18,150 nt of DNA, from contig DEKL01000066.1 of assembly GCA_002353835.1 (NCBI GenBank), forward strand, positions 21,604 through 39,753. The letters run 5' to 3'. Within the stretch, counting starts at the first letter, position 1, and each line of letters begins with the position of its first letter. This DNA is from Alphaproteobacteria bacterium UBA2723 (GTDB lineage Bacteria; Pseudomonadota; Alphaproteobacteria; RF32; CAG-239). Under the pieces are notes generated by a model, which saw only the letters and a program-made list of their open reading frames with translations, ran no database searches and had not been told where the DNA came from. Shown here in pieces: positions 1 to 7,482 of the stretch. A program made the position numbers and the translations under genes.

Positions 1-336
1 GACTTTCTGAAGGTCGGCGGCTTGAGTATCGGTTCCGATGTGCGGATTAACGGCATTAAAGTCGGCACGGTCCTTTCTCAAAAAATAAATCCGGATGACT
101 ATATGGTAGATGTCTCTTTAAGTATTATGCCGAACGTGTTGTTACCGGTAGATAGTACGGTTATGGTTGCCGGTGATGGTTTGATGGGTGAAAAATATAT
201 AAAAATAGAGCCGGGCAAAGCCAAGGAAAAATTAACAAATGGTAGTATGGCAGAAAATACGAAAGATGCAAAATCGTTGGAAGATATGGTTGGTGAAATT
301 ATCTTTATGGTGACAAATAATGATGAGAAAAAATAA
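1..336 (+). CDS. mlaD: MlaD-family phospholipid transport substrate-binding protein, 3' part
   Basis: The frame is open from the first base, so the gene begins upstream of the window and 111 codons remain. The visible part is the second half of an MCE/MlaD domain: GGLSIGSDVRINGIKVGTV at the start, then GLMGEKYIKIEPG, the usual end of the MCE beta-barrel. A short tail with SLEDMVGEIIF is typical of alphaproteobacterial MlaD. The TTG at base 22 is an internal leucine codon, not a start. In the family, MlaD is anchored in the inner membrane, forms a hexameric ring on the MlaFE ABC transporter, and passes phospholipids to or from periplasmic MlaC. A candidate MlaC is encoded at 11644-12300. The stop overlaps the next gene by 17 bases, so the two are probably translated from one message. 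The missing N-terminus would hold the membrane anchor. Confidence 0.9.
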   Translation, partial: DFLKVGGLSIGSDVRINGIKVGTVLSQKINPDDYMVDVSLSIMPNVLLPVDSTVMVAGDGLMGEKYIKIEPGKAKEKLTNGSMAENTKDAKSLEDMVGEIIFMVTNNDEKK

Positions 337-1105
337 TTTATCACTTATATCAACACTGGTTGCCGGTTTAACGTTAAGCACATCAGCATTTTCGGCAGAA
401 ATAGAAACTAATGCCGCACTTATGCAGGCAATGGATAAGGTAACGGGACGTGTTAATAAAATAACCGTTCCGGTAAATTCTAAGGTGGCATTTGGCGATT
501 TTTCATTAGTTTTGCGCGCCTGCAAAAAAAGACCTGCCGAGGAAACCCCTGAAAATTTTGCCTTTATTGATGTTACCGATAAGAGCTTTGGAACTGACGA
601 ATATAACATATTCCGCGGCTGGGTATTATCTTCTACACCGGGTATAAGTGCCATTGAACACCCGATATATGATGTATGGTTGTTGGAATGTGTAAACACT
701 AAAGATGATAAAACACCGCTGTTAAGTAAGGATGAGCTTGCCGCGCGCGATAAGTTGCCGACAAAGCTTATGATAAAAGACAAAGAAGATATCATAGAAA
801 ACGCAGAAAACGAAGCAGTTGAAGAAGAACCTAAGGCTATCCACATTAAAGAATTTATCCAAGAAGACCGGGATATTGAAAAAGATGTGAAGTCAACACC
901 GACTTATATATCAGAAACGCCGACATCATATGTTAGTGATATTGAAGAAGGCGAAGAACCGGAAAATTTATTGATGTTTACTAAAATGCAAGAAGTAACC
1001 AACGATAAAGTTAATTCTCCGGTAGAAGAAACATCTGCAACCTCAAAAACAGATGACTTATCGCAAGCCATAGATGCGGAAATCAAAGCATTAAATCAGA
1101 ATTAA
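320..1105 (+). CDS. DUF2155 domain periplasmic protein with long acidic C-terminal tail
   Basis: This 261-residue protein has a signal peptide (KNN, a hydrophobic stretch, then SAFSA with likely cleavage after Ala26). The DUF2155 domain spans about residues 40-125. Its signatures are LRACKKRPAEETPENFAFIDV and, further on, IFRGWVLSSTPGISAIEHP followed by YDVW and a Cys. The two cysteines (in LRAC and LLEC) could form a disulfide. The function of DUF2155 is unknown. In many alphaproteobacteria it lies near mlaD, a small complex I subunit gene (NDUFA12) and aat. Here it directly overlaps mlaD, with nothing between. The region after about residue 130 is rich in Glu, Asp, Lys and Ser, looks disordered, and makes the protein longer than the core domain. 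ATG codons at 320 and 323 are both possible. A weak GGTGA at 309-313 favours 323, but coupling to mlaD may be what matters. The stop overlaps the convergent gene's stop. Confidence 0.88.
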   Translation: MMRKNNLSLISTLVAGLTLSTSAFSAEIETNAALMQAMDKVTGRVNKITVPVNSKVAFGDFSLVLRACKKRPAEETPENFAFIDVTDKSFGTDEYNIFRGWVLSSTPGISAIEHPIYDVWLLECVNTKDDKTPLLSKDELAARDKLPTKLMIKDKEDIIENAENEAVEEEPKAIHIKEFIQEDRDIEKDVKSTPTYISETPTSYVSDIEEGEEPENLLMFTKMQEVTNDKVNSPVEETSATSKTDDLSQAIDAEIKALNQN

Positions 1106-2646
1106 AGATTGATGTAAACAAAACTGCTAAAAAGTGCAAAAACAAGAGCAGTAATAAGCAATATTTTTGATGAAATTTTTCCATTGCTTAGTGTTGCCAA
1201 GATGATAATTTCCGGTAGATTCATTAGTGAGAATAACCGATAATCGCTTGAGCATACATACGGATAATCCATGGCATATTTAAAACTGTATCCCCATATA
1301 ATCAAATAAAATAAAGCAAAGGTTATGGTTAAAAAACTTTCCTTTTTTGCTTTGATTAAAATAAAGAAACTTCCCCCAAGTGCAACAATCTTGATGATGA
1401 TATTCATGATATAAAGTATTGTAGCCGGGATAATAATAATCTGATGATTAAGGCTTAAATTCCACTCGCCGAACAATTCCGTTTTAATAAGCGCCAAAAA
1501 CATATTGCTGTCATTAGCTAACGGTGAATGAATAAAAGGTTCTTCCAATAAAGAAAAATCAGAAATTCTATCAAAAAAAGTTAAATATTTGAAATTTTGC
1601 CCGGCAGGAGATGTATCAGGGATATTGTAAAAATCCATATCATAAAGAAAATGATTGCGAATAATCCATAGCAAAGAAAGCGGAACGGCAACCACCACGA
1701 ACAGAGATATTGATTCAATAATACGTTGCGCACATTTATTTTGATAAAGTTTGTGTAAAAACAGTAAAACAAATACGGGAACCATTATCAAAATAGACAG
1801 TTTCGTTAAAACACCTAATCCGAAACAAATTGCAGAGATGAGTAGGTTATTTAAGCGCTCATCTTTGTACCATTTAATAAGATAATACAGAGAAGAAATT
1901 GCCCAAAATAAAACGGATACATCATTAGAAATATATCCTGAAAATAAAAAGAAAACAGGGTTAAATGCTACTAAAATAAAAGCAGCATAAAGCGTACGAT
2001 TCGGAAAATTAAACATCAGTAAAATTTTTGCTGTCATAATAATTGTTCCGGTCACATAAAACAAAGATAAAAATTGCAGAATTTCTCGCGCTAAATCCTG
2101 TGAATGCCAAATAAATAATCCCAGTTTATAAATGTATCCGTTAATAAGAAAATGGAGCGGTTGATGAAAAAGATAATACATATTCCACGGATTAAAATCC
2201 CAAAAATTCCCCCCGTTTTGCGTAATCTGCCGCATATAATACATAATACCGCTCAGATCATGCTGACGTGTTTCAACTTCTGTCATTTCAATATAATGAA
2301 AATGCAAAATAAAGCTTGTGAAAATAATGGTAAAAAACAGAATGTTCTCAGTTTTTCGTCGCTGCCAGGTTGTAAAACATATTAAGGACAAACAGCCAAA
2401 CAGCAAAAATAGGTTGTTGCCTCCGAAGATAAAATGCAAAATTAAGCACAATAACGTAAAAATAACGGTTGCTAATATTTCTAAGGGAAAACGAGAACAC
2501 GAAGCTAAGAAAAATGAAATCAAAATAAATCCGGCAGTATATTCTGAGATATACTGTCCGTTAAAAAATATGCCTGCTGTCAAAGACGACAGCAAGCACA
2601 AACCTAAAAAAGTCAATATCGGATTTTTAGTGATAATTTGAAACAA
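1102..2646 (-). CDS. GT-C superfamily integral membrane glycosyltransferase (PMT/ArnT-like)
   Basis: This 514-residue, very hydrophobic protein has roughly a dozen membrane segments. Features of polyprenyl-phosphate-sugar-dependent GT-C enzymes are visible. There is an early acidic loop with TRQHDLSG (Asp130). HQPLHFLIN at about 161-169 resembles the H-x-P-L loop of PMT_2 proteins. NPVFFLFSGYISNDVSVLFW runs from about 229 to 248, and GLGVLTKLSIL is the usual G-LTK motif (Lys282). Such enzymes move a sugar from a lipid carrier to a protein, lipid or glycan on the periplasmic face. The acceptor here cannot be read. The start is TTG, preceded by AAGGAT, which overlaps the stop of the upstream TolC-like gene; the gap is only 11 bases, so the two are probably coupled. 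The stop codon overlaps that of the convergent DUF2155 gene in a TTAA palindrome, leaving no room for a terminator between the genes. The exact GT family is uncertain. Confidence 0.8.
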   Translation of the reverse strand: MFQIITKNPILTFLGLCLLSSLTAGIFFNGQYISEYTAGFILISFFLASCSRFPLEILATVIFTLLCLILHFIFGGNNLFLLFGCLSLICFTTWQRRKTENILFFTIIFTSFILHFHYIEMTEVETRQHDLSGIMYYMRQITQNGGNFWDFNPWNMYYLFHQPLHFLINGYIYKLGLFIWHSQDLAREILQFLSLFYVTGTIIMTAKILLMFNFPNRTLYAAFILVAFNPVFFLFSGYISNDVSVLFWAISSLYYLIKWYKDERLNNLLISAICFGLGVLTKLSILIMVPVFVLLFLHKLYQNKCAQRIIESISLFVVVAVPLSLLWIIRNHFLYDMDFYNIPDTSPAGQNFKYLTFFDRISDFSLLEEPFIHSPLANDSNMFLALIKTELFGEWNLSLNHQIIIIPATILYIMNIIIKIVALGGSFFILIKAKKESFLTITFALFYLIIWGYSFKYAMDYPYVCSSDYRLFSLMNLPEIIILATLSNGKISSKILLITALVFALFSSFVYINL

Positions 2647-2653
2647 TAGAAAA

Positions 2654-2659
2654 ATCCTT
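2654..2659 (-). promoter_or_regulatory. Ribosome binding site overlapping a stop codon (supports the TTG start at 2646)
   Basis: AAGGAT sits 7 bases before the TTG at 2646 and shares bases with the TAA stop of the TolC-like gene (2658-2660). A ribosome finishing the first gene would lie on the binding site of the second, which supports coupled translation and the non-ATG start. Confidence 0.6.
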
Positions 2660-4514
2660 AAATGTCATCTTTGGCACAAGCCTGACCTGGTGTGCATTTA
2701 TGATAAACTTTAGCGCGACGATAACCGGTCAAACCTTTATATTCCATCGTTTGAACATACATGTTATCAACCGTAATTGTGAAACTTAAAACTGCAGAGT
2801 TACCCGATTCGTCAAAAGCATAAACACGAATACGATAACTCCCGACATCATCTATAGAAGGAGTACCTGTAAGGGTACGTGTTGCGGGATCATATTTTAG
2901 CCAAGAGGGAAGACCGACATCACTCAGTAAACCGGCTGTTGTTTTATAGTCACCATACCAATTAACGCTTTCAAAAGCTTCTTCCGGTATGGTAACACTA
3001 ATGGAAGAACCGGTGCCGACGACCATATTCGGAACTAACGCCTGTGATGAAACATCAACAGGCGGTTTTTTTCCGGATAATGAAAGTTGAGCTCCCTTAG
3101 GGACGGTATAGAAAATACCGTCCTTCCATTTTTCTAAGGATTCTCTGATTTGAACAGCTATGCTTGATGGGCTTTCGTTTAACATATAAGACGGAACGGC
3201 ATCAAGACCGATACTGGCATATAAGCGACCGATAGCTTCTTGAACATCAATATAGGATAAGAAGGCATTGGCTTCATCAATAATTGCCTTAGCCGATTCT
3301 AAATGGCTGATAGCTTTATTGCTACCTTCCCTCGTTGTGATATCCTCGGCAATATTCTCAGATGTTGAAGCAACACCCATATTCAAGTAATAATCTTCAA
3401 CGGCAGACTGATAAAGTGCCCAAGAAAGATAAACTTGATTTAGGATAATATTTGTCATTCTCTGACGAGCTAATGCGTTATAAGTATCTGTTCCTTGGTA
3501 ACGGATATCTTCAAAAACATTCATGGATAAATCATTGGATGTTTTAGACCACTTACGGTTATAGTAGTTAGCATTTTGACGGTAGTCACTGTTATCAACA
3601 TCATCAAACTCTCTGACAACCAACTCTAAATCTTCTTTAGAAGACCCATTGTCAAAAGCTCTTAATTCCGGACGATTTGTCAAAGCTAACCATTCTAACT
3701 GTTGCATTTTAACGCGCATGGATGGAACAGCAAAATTTCCGTATTCCGAACCCGCCAATTTAATTTCCGTAGAGGGGTATAAACCAAGCAATCCGGCAAA
3801 TTCTGCCTGAGCTGTATCAAACTTCTTTCTTAATGCGGCAAGCTCTCTGATGCTTTCCAAATATTTGCGTTTTTTCAGAAGAGTGCTGGTGGAAGGAGCG
3901 ATTCCTTCGGCAGCATTTTCTCTTGTGCAAGCGTTGATTTCATCAACAACACGAACCAAATATTCATTCATATCGTCAATAACCGGAATAATACGTTGCG
4001 CTGCTAACGCTTTCCAGTACAAGGTGCGTGCTTCAAACAAAATATTATTTACTACCTTACGACTTTGTTCTTCGGCGGTAACTTCCGGACTACCCAAACC
4101 GTTTTGGTAATACAATGCAGATAAATCCAACAAATTCCAAGAAACCTTTAAATCTGAAGGTACAGCCGGTGAATTTGTGGCATTCTCATAACCGAGATTT
4201 TCAGCCATTGTCGGCAAAGCGGACGGAGTGATATTGCTTTTAATTAAATTTTCCTGATAGCTGGCAAGGCGTCTGGTATAATTGTATTTCAACGCTAAAG
4301 CCATAGCCATGTACATATCTATCGGTTTTTCTATCCTTGAAGGAGTTCCGACATACATATTCTGCATATCCACATCAGCACGAACAGCTCGGTCCCAATC
4401 TGAATAATAAGCAGACATAACCGGCGCATCAGTTATTATCGGGGCCGGTTCGGTAGAAGAGCAAGCCGCCAAAAGACCGGCCAAAGCTCCCACAAAACAA
4501 ATAATCTTTTTCAT
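2658..4514 (-). CDS. TolC-family outer-membrane lipoprotein with C-terminal Ig-like (He_PIG/CADG) domain
   Basis: This 618-residue protein starts at the ATG at 4514, which has a GAGGGAT binding site. An in-frame TTG five codons upstream would place that site inside the gene. MKKIICFVGALAGLLAAC is a lipoprotein signal with lipobox Cys18. The body resembles TolC-type efflux proteins: MALALKYN near 71, SWNLLDLSALYYQ near 125-137, a helical hairpin region at about 145-245 ending in FAGLLGLYP, then LALTNRPELRAF, and a second helical repeat at about 340-435. TolC trimers span the outer membrane and a periplasmic tunnel. Residues about 495-583 form an Ig/cadherin-like domain, with GLPSWLKYDPATRTLTGTPS and then YRIRVYAFDESGNSAVLSFT. 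A short tail with two cysteines (CTPGQAC) follows. I do not know of a TolC protein with this tail. No gene for a periplasmic adaptor or inner-membrane pump is nearby. It is co-transcribed with a GT-C enzyme and divergent from a VirB8-like gene. Confidence 0.75.
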   Translation of the reverse strand: MKKIICFVGALAGLLAACSSTEPAPIITDAPVMSAYYSDWDRAVRADVDMQNMYVGTPSRIEKPIDMYMAMALALKYNYTRRLASYQENLIKSNITPSALPTMAENLGYENATNSPAVPSDLKVSWNLLDLSALYYQNGLGSPEVTAEEQSRKVVNNILFEARTLYWKALAAQRIIPVIDDMNEYLVRVVDEINACTRENAAEGIAPSTSTLLKKRKYLESIRELAALRKKFDTAQAEFAGLLGLYPSTEIKLAGSEYGNFAVPSMRVKMQQLEWLALTNRPELRAFDNGSSKEDLELVVREFDDVDNSDYRQNANYYNRKWSKTSNDLSMNVFEDIRYQGTDTYNALARQRMTNIILNQVYLSWALYQSAVEDYYLNMGVASTSENIAEDITTREGSNKAISHLESAKAIIDEANAFLSYIDVQEAIGRLYASIGLDAVPSYMLNESPSSIAVQIRESLEKWKDGIFYTVPKGAQLSLSGKKPPVDVSSQALVPNMVVGTGSSISVTIPEEAFESVNWYGDYKTTAGLLSDVGLPSWLKYDPATRTLTGTPSIDDVGSYRIRVYAFDESGNSAVLSFTITVDNMYVQTMEYKGLTGYRRAKVYHKCTPGQACAKDDI

Positions 4515-4520
4515 CAAATT

Positions 4521-4527
4521 ATCCCTC
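4521..4527 (-). promoter_or_regulatory. Ribosome binding site fixing the TolC-like gene start at 4514
   Basis: GAGGGAT lies 6 bases before the ATG at 4514. The longer frame, opened by a TTG at 4529, would contain this site in its coding part, so the ATG is the better start. It gives a clean lipoprotein signal peptide. Confidence 0.7.
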
Positions 4528-4586
4528 AAACATTATTGTTCAAATAAATATTTACACTAATTATTTTTTAATTGATAGTATTTTAT

Positions 4587-4614
4587 TTGATTTTATACAA
4601 CTTTCATGTAAAAT
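4587..4614 (+). promoter_or_regulatory. Possible sigma-70 promoter of the VirB8-like gene
   Basis: TTGATT (4587-4592) and TAAAAT (4609-4614) are separated by 16 bases, which is a reasonable housekeeping promoter. It would start a transcript near 4621 with a short leader carrying the binding site at 4633. The region is AT-rich, so chance matches are likely. The opposite strand must also carry a promoter for the TolC-like operon, but I could not choose one. Confidence 0.4.
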
Positions 4615-4632
4615 GCAAAATATGATAACTTG

Positions 4633-4639
4633 AAAGAGG
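4633..4639 (+). promoter_or_regulatory. Ribosome binding site fixing the VirB8-like gene start at 4648
   Basis: AAAGAGG lies 8 bases before the ATG at 4648. The frame also opens with a TTG at 4630, but that start would place this site inside the gene and lacks its own binding site. Confidence 0.7.
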
Positions 4640-4647
4640 CAGTCATT

Positions 4648-5451
4648 ATGATATCAAATTTGTTTTACACATTATTTAAATACAAAGAAAAAGCCCAAAA
4701 AGACGAATTGGGTTATTATCCCGAAAAAGTAGATGTTAAAGCTTTTCCTGAAAGAAGATTCTTATGGACTTCAAGATTTTTTGTTGTCATTGCCTGTTTA
4801 AGTTTGTGTTTTAGTATGATTTTAGGTAGTGCATTGTGTATATTGATACCTATGAAAAAAACAGGTATGGTTCCTTTGCAGATTGACTATCAGCTTTATC
4901 AGGTTTCTATGATGTCTCCTTCTGAAGCAAGTATTTATGCCGGTGATTTGGTAACGGAAAGCTTAATGGCTGAATATGTTACAAAGCGCTATACAATAGG
5001 TAATGATTTGGAAGAATTAAAAAGACGATTAGGCGAAAATGATTTTATTTTCTTGGCATCAGATGAAATGGTATATAGAGCTTTTGCATCTACAGAACAG
5101 CCATATTTTGAATTGTTGCAACAAAGGGGAGTGCGCCGCAAAGTTGAAATCGGGCGTATTTATCCGGTATCTATGGATTTTTGGCAGGTACGTTTTAAGA
5201 CAATAGATACCGCACCCAATATGTCAGTGGATGAATTTTTAAGATTGATGAATGTGAATACCGATACGCTTGTTTATATGCCAAAGCAGGGAGAACCGCT
5301 GATTAGTAAATGGATAGCAACTCTGCGCATGAAATTCAGCACGGCAAAATATGATAATAAAGATTTAGGGCTTATAAATCCGTTTGGTATCACGATAACC
5401 AGTTTTGATTTATCCTATTTTGGTAATAATCTGAAAAGTAAGAGAGAGTAA
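4648..5451 (+). CDS. VirB8-fold inner-membrane protein (type IV secretion scaffold-like), isolated
   Basis: This 267-residue protein has VirB8 architecture: a charged cytoplasmic N-terminus (about 1-42), one membrane helix (about 43-68), and a periplasmic NTF2-like domain of about 200 residues. Family-like motifs are MAEYVTKRYTIGNDLEEL (108-125, compare Y-V-x-R-E-x-Y), MDFWQVRFKTID (176-187), a stretch ending ATLRMKFS, and NPFGITITSFDLSYFG (244-259), which matches the N-P-L-G-F-x-V-T-x-Y close of VirB8. VirB8, TrbF and DotI share this fold and help assemble the inner-membrane part of type IV secretion or conjugation machines. No virB4, virB9, virB10, virD4 or relaxase gene is in the window, so this copy stands alone between a TolC-like lipoprotein operon and clpP. 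It could be a scattered part of a type IV system, as occurs in Rickettsiales, or a domain reused elsewhere. The fold is likely; the system is unknown. Confidence 0.7.
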   Translation: MISNLFYTLFKYKEKAQKDELGYYPEKVDVKAFPERRFLWTSRFFVVIACLSLCFSMILGSALCILIPMKKTGMVPLQIDYQLYQVSMMSPSEASIYAGDLVTESLMAEYVTKRYTIGNDLEELKRRLGENDFIFLASDEMVYRAFASTEQPYFELLQQRGVRRKVEIGRIYPVSMDFWQVRFKTIDTAPNMSVDEFLRLMNVNTDTLVYMPKQGEPLISKWIATLRMKFSTAKYDNKDLGLINPFGITITSFDLSYFGNNLKSKRE

Positions 5452-5482
5452 AACGGCAGAAATAGCATTTTTTTTACATTTG

Positions 5483-5511
5483 TTTACTATTTGTTGAATA
5501 AATGCTATATA
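5483..5511 (+). promoter_or_regulatory. Possible sigma-70 promoter of clpP-clpX
   Basis: TTTACT (5483-5488) and TATATA (5506-5511) are separated by 17 bases, in the 105-base gap before clpP. A transcript would begin near 5518, about 40 bases before the clpP ATG. I saw no convincing heat-shock (sigma-32 type) promoter or CIRCE-like inverted repeat here. Confidence 0.45.
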
Positions 5512-5556
5512 AGATGACGGCAGTTAAAATAATTTAAATTTAAGGATTTAACAGAT

Positions 5557-6183
5557 ATGAGTAGAAGTGCATTAGAAGTTTTTGATAACACACTCGTTCC
5601 TATGGTCATTGAACAGACATCTCGGGGTGAGCGGTCATTTGATATATTTTCCAGATTGTTAAAAGAGCGGATTATCTTTTTAACCGGAGAAGTTAATGAT
5701 GAAGTTTCATCACTTGTTTGCGCACAGCTTTTATTTTTGGAGTCTGAAAATCCTAAAAAGGATATCTTTTTATACATCAACTCCCCTGGCGGTGTTGTAA
5801 CATCAGGTTTAGCTATGTATGATACAATGCAATATATCTCATGTGATGTTGCGACATTATGTATCGGTCAGGCTTGTTCAATGGGATCATTTTTACTTGC
5901 CGGCGGCACTAAAGGAAAGAGATTTTCTTTACCGAACTCTCGTATTATGATCCATCAACCGTCCGGTGGTGCCCGTGGTAAAGCATCTGATATTGAGATA
6001 CAAGCTAAAGAAATTTTAGAGTTGAAAAAACGCTTGAATAAAATTTATGCCGAAAACACCGGAAACAAATTGGCCGTTATAGAAAAAGCCATGGACAGAG
6101 ATAATTTTATGAGTCCGGAAGAGGCAAAAGAGTTTGGTTTAATTGATAGCATTGTTAAAAATCGTTTGGAAATAATTAAATAG
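5557..6183 (+). CDS. clpP: ATP-dependent Clp protease proteolytic subunit ClpP
   Basis: This 208-residue protein is full length for ClpP, the serine peptidase that forms a double seven-subunit ring and degrades proteins fed by ClpX or ClpA. The catalytic triad is intact: Ser108 in [14 protein letters not shown], His133 in [11 protein letters not shown] and Asp182 in MDRDNF. The spacings of 25 and 49 residues equal those of the E. coli enzyme. The N-terminus [18 protein letters not shown] and the SPGG oxyanion segment ([11 protein letters not shown]) are typical. The residue before the nucleophile is Cys, where Ala is usual. AAGGA lies 10 bases upstream of the ATG. clpX follows after 9 bases, so the two form one operon. 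Confidence 0.97.
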   Translation: MSRSALEVFDNTLVPMVIEQTSRGERSFDIFSRLLKERIIFLTGEVNDEVSSLVCAQLLFLESENPKKDIFLYINSPGGVVTSGLAMYDTMQYISCDVATLCIGQACSMGSFLLAGGTKGKRFSLPNSRIMIHQPSGGARGKASDIEIQAKEILELKKRLNKIYAENTGNKLAVIEKAMDRDNFMSPEEAKEFGLIDSIVKNRLEIIK

Positions 6184-6192
6184 GAAACAGTC

Positions 6193-7446
6193 ATGAGTGA
6201 GACCGAAGATAAAGTATTGCATTGTTCTTTTTGTGGCAAAAGCCAAAATGAAGTCAAAAAACTGATAGCCGGCCGCGGTGTTTATATTTGTGATGAATGT
6301 ATAGATGTATGTATCAATATCGTTTCACAAGAAGTCAAAGAGGAACGCCGTGCCGAAGAAGATGCCATAAGCGAACATTTGCCAACCCCTTCTAAAATTA
6401 AAGATTTCTTAGACCAATATGTTATCGGGCAGGAGTACGCTAAAAAAGTTCTGTCAGTGGCGGTTTATAACCACTATAAGAGATTAAACAATAAGCGTAA
6501 AAATCCGGATATTGAAATTTCTAAATCCAACGTTATTTTAATCGGTTCAACCGGTTCCGGAAAGACTTTATTAGCGCAAACATTGGCTAAAGTTTTGGAT
6601 GTTCCGTTTGCCATAGCTGATGCCACTACTTTAACTGAGGCCGGCTACGTTGGTGAAGACGTGGAAAATATTGTTTTGAAATTAGTGCAAGCTGCTAATT
6701 ATGATATAGAAAAAGCCGAACGTGGTATTGTTTATATTGATGAAATAGACAAGATTACCCGCAAAACAGACGGTCCTTCTATTACACGTGATGTATCGGG
6801 TGAGGGTGTTCAACAAGCCTTGTTGAAGATTATTGAGGGTACGGTTGCTAATATTCCGCCGCAAGGAGGAAGAAAGCATCCGCAACAGGAATTTTTGCAT
6901 GTTGATACCACAAATATTTTGTTCATCTGCGGTGGCGCATTTGCCGGTTTAGAAAAAATTATCGGTCGCCGCGGCCAGGAAACCTCTATCGGATTCGGTG
7001 CTCAAATTAAAGATGCCGAAGAAAAAACTTTGGGCGAAATATATAAAATGGTTCAACCGGAAGATTTATTAAAATACGGTTTGATACCGGAATTTGTCGG
7101 ACGTCTTCCTGTTATTGCCACCTTGGATGACTTAAACGAACAAGCCTTAATCAAAGTTTTAACCGAGCCGAAAAATGCTTTGATTAAACAATATAAGACA
7201 TTGTTTGAAATGGAAGATGTAAAGTTGACCATAACGGATGATGCCCTGATTGCCATTGCTAAAAAGGCGATAGAACGTAAAACCGGTGCCCGTGGTTTAA
7301 GAGCTATTATGGAAGAAAATCTTTTGGAATTGATGTACGATATTCCGGATAAAAAAGACATCACGGAAATTGTTATCAATGAAAACGTAATTACCGAAGG
7401 AAAAGAACCGATTTTCGTTAAAAAAAGACATAAAAAAAGCGCTTAG
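6193..7446 (+). CDS. clpX: ATP-dependent Clp protease ATP-binding subunit ClpX
   Basis: This 417-residue AAA+ unfoldase is of normal length. An N-terminal zinc-binding domain has Cys11, Cys14, Cys33 and Cys36. Walker A is GSTGSGKT (118-125) and Walker B is IVYIDEID (179-186). The pore loop GYVG (151-154) and RKH loop (227-229) grip substrate, and the IGF loop (266-268) docks onto ClpP. The arginine finger lies in FVGRLP (Arg304) and the sensor-2 Arg in GARGLR (Arg367). ClpX unfolds tagged proteins, including ssrA-tagged ones, and passes them into ClpP. The binding site AGGAAA overlaps the clpP stop, consistent with coupled translation. The gene ends at a terminator. In many alphaproteobacteria lon follows clpX on the same strand; here the next gene is holA, convergent. 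Confidence 0.97.
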   Translation: MSETEDKVLHCSFCGKSQNEVKKLIAGRGVYICDECIDVCINIVSQEVKEERRAEEDAISEHLPTPSKIKDFLDQYVIGQEYAKKVLSVAVYNHYKRLNNKRKNPDIEISKSNVILIGSTGSGKTLLAQTLAKVLDVPFAIADATTLTEAGYVGEDVENIVLKLVQAANYDIEKAERGIVYIDEIDKITRKTDGPSITRDVSGEGVQQALLKIIEGTVANIPPQGGRKHPQQEFLHVDTTNILFICGGAFAGLEKIIGRRGQETSIGFGAQIKDAEEKTLGEIYKMVQPEDLLKYGLIPEFVGRLPVIATLDDLNEQALIKVLTEPKNALIKQYKTLFEMEDVKLTITDDALIAIAKKAIERKTGARGLRAIMEENLLELMYDIPDKKDITEIVINENVITEGKEPIFVKKRHKKSA

Positions 7447-7452
7447 CAAAAG

Positions 7453-7482
7453 AAAAAGACCGCTTACATAGCGGTCTTTTTT
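7453..7482. terminator. Bidirectional intrinsic terminator shared by clpX and holA
   Basis: A perfect stem, GACCGC (7458-7463) with GCGGTC (7471-7476) around a 7-base loop, is extended by five A-T pairs, with A-runs on the left and T-runs on the right. It can therefore end transcripts from both sides. It lies 7 bases after the clpX stop, and its right end overlaps the holA stop codon (7481-7483). Confidence 0.85.

Noticed and set aside
232..846. A 204-codon open frame on the minus strand opposite mlaD and DUF2155
   Set aside because: The plus strand carries two recognisable domains across this stretch, and the antisense frame has no known motif and no convincing binding site.
4515..4647. A specific promoter for the TolC-like operon on the minus strand
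   Set aside because: Candidate boxes such as TTGCAT and TATAAA have poor spacing (15 bases), and the region is too AT-rich to choose among them.
5452..5556. A tRNA or small RNA gene before clpP
   Set aside because: No cloverleaf or TTCGA-type arm could be found. The stretch is AT-rich and fits a promoter and leader.
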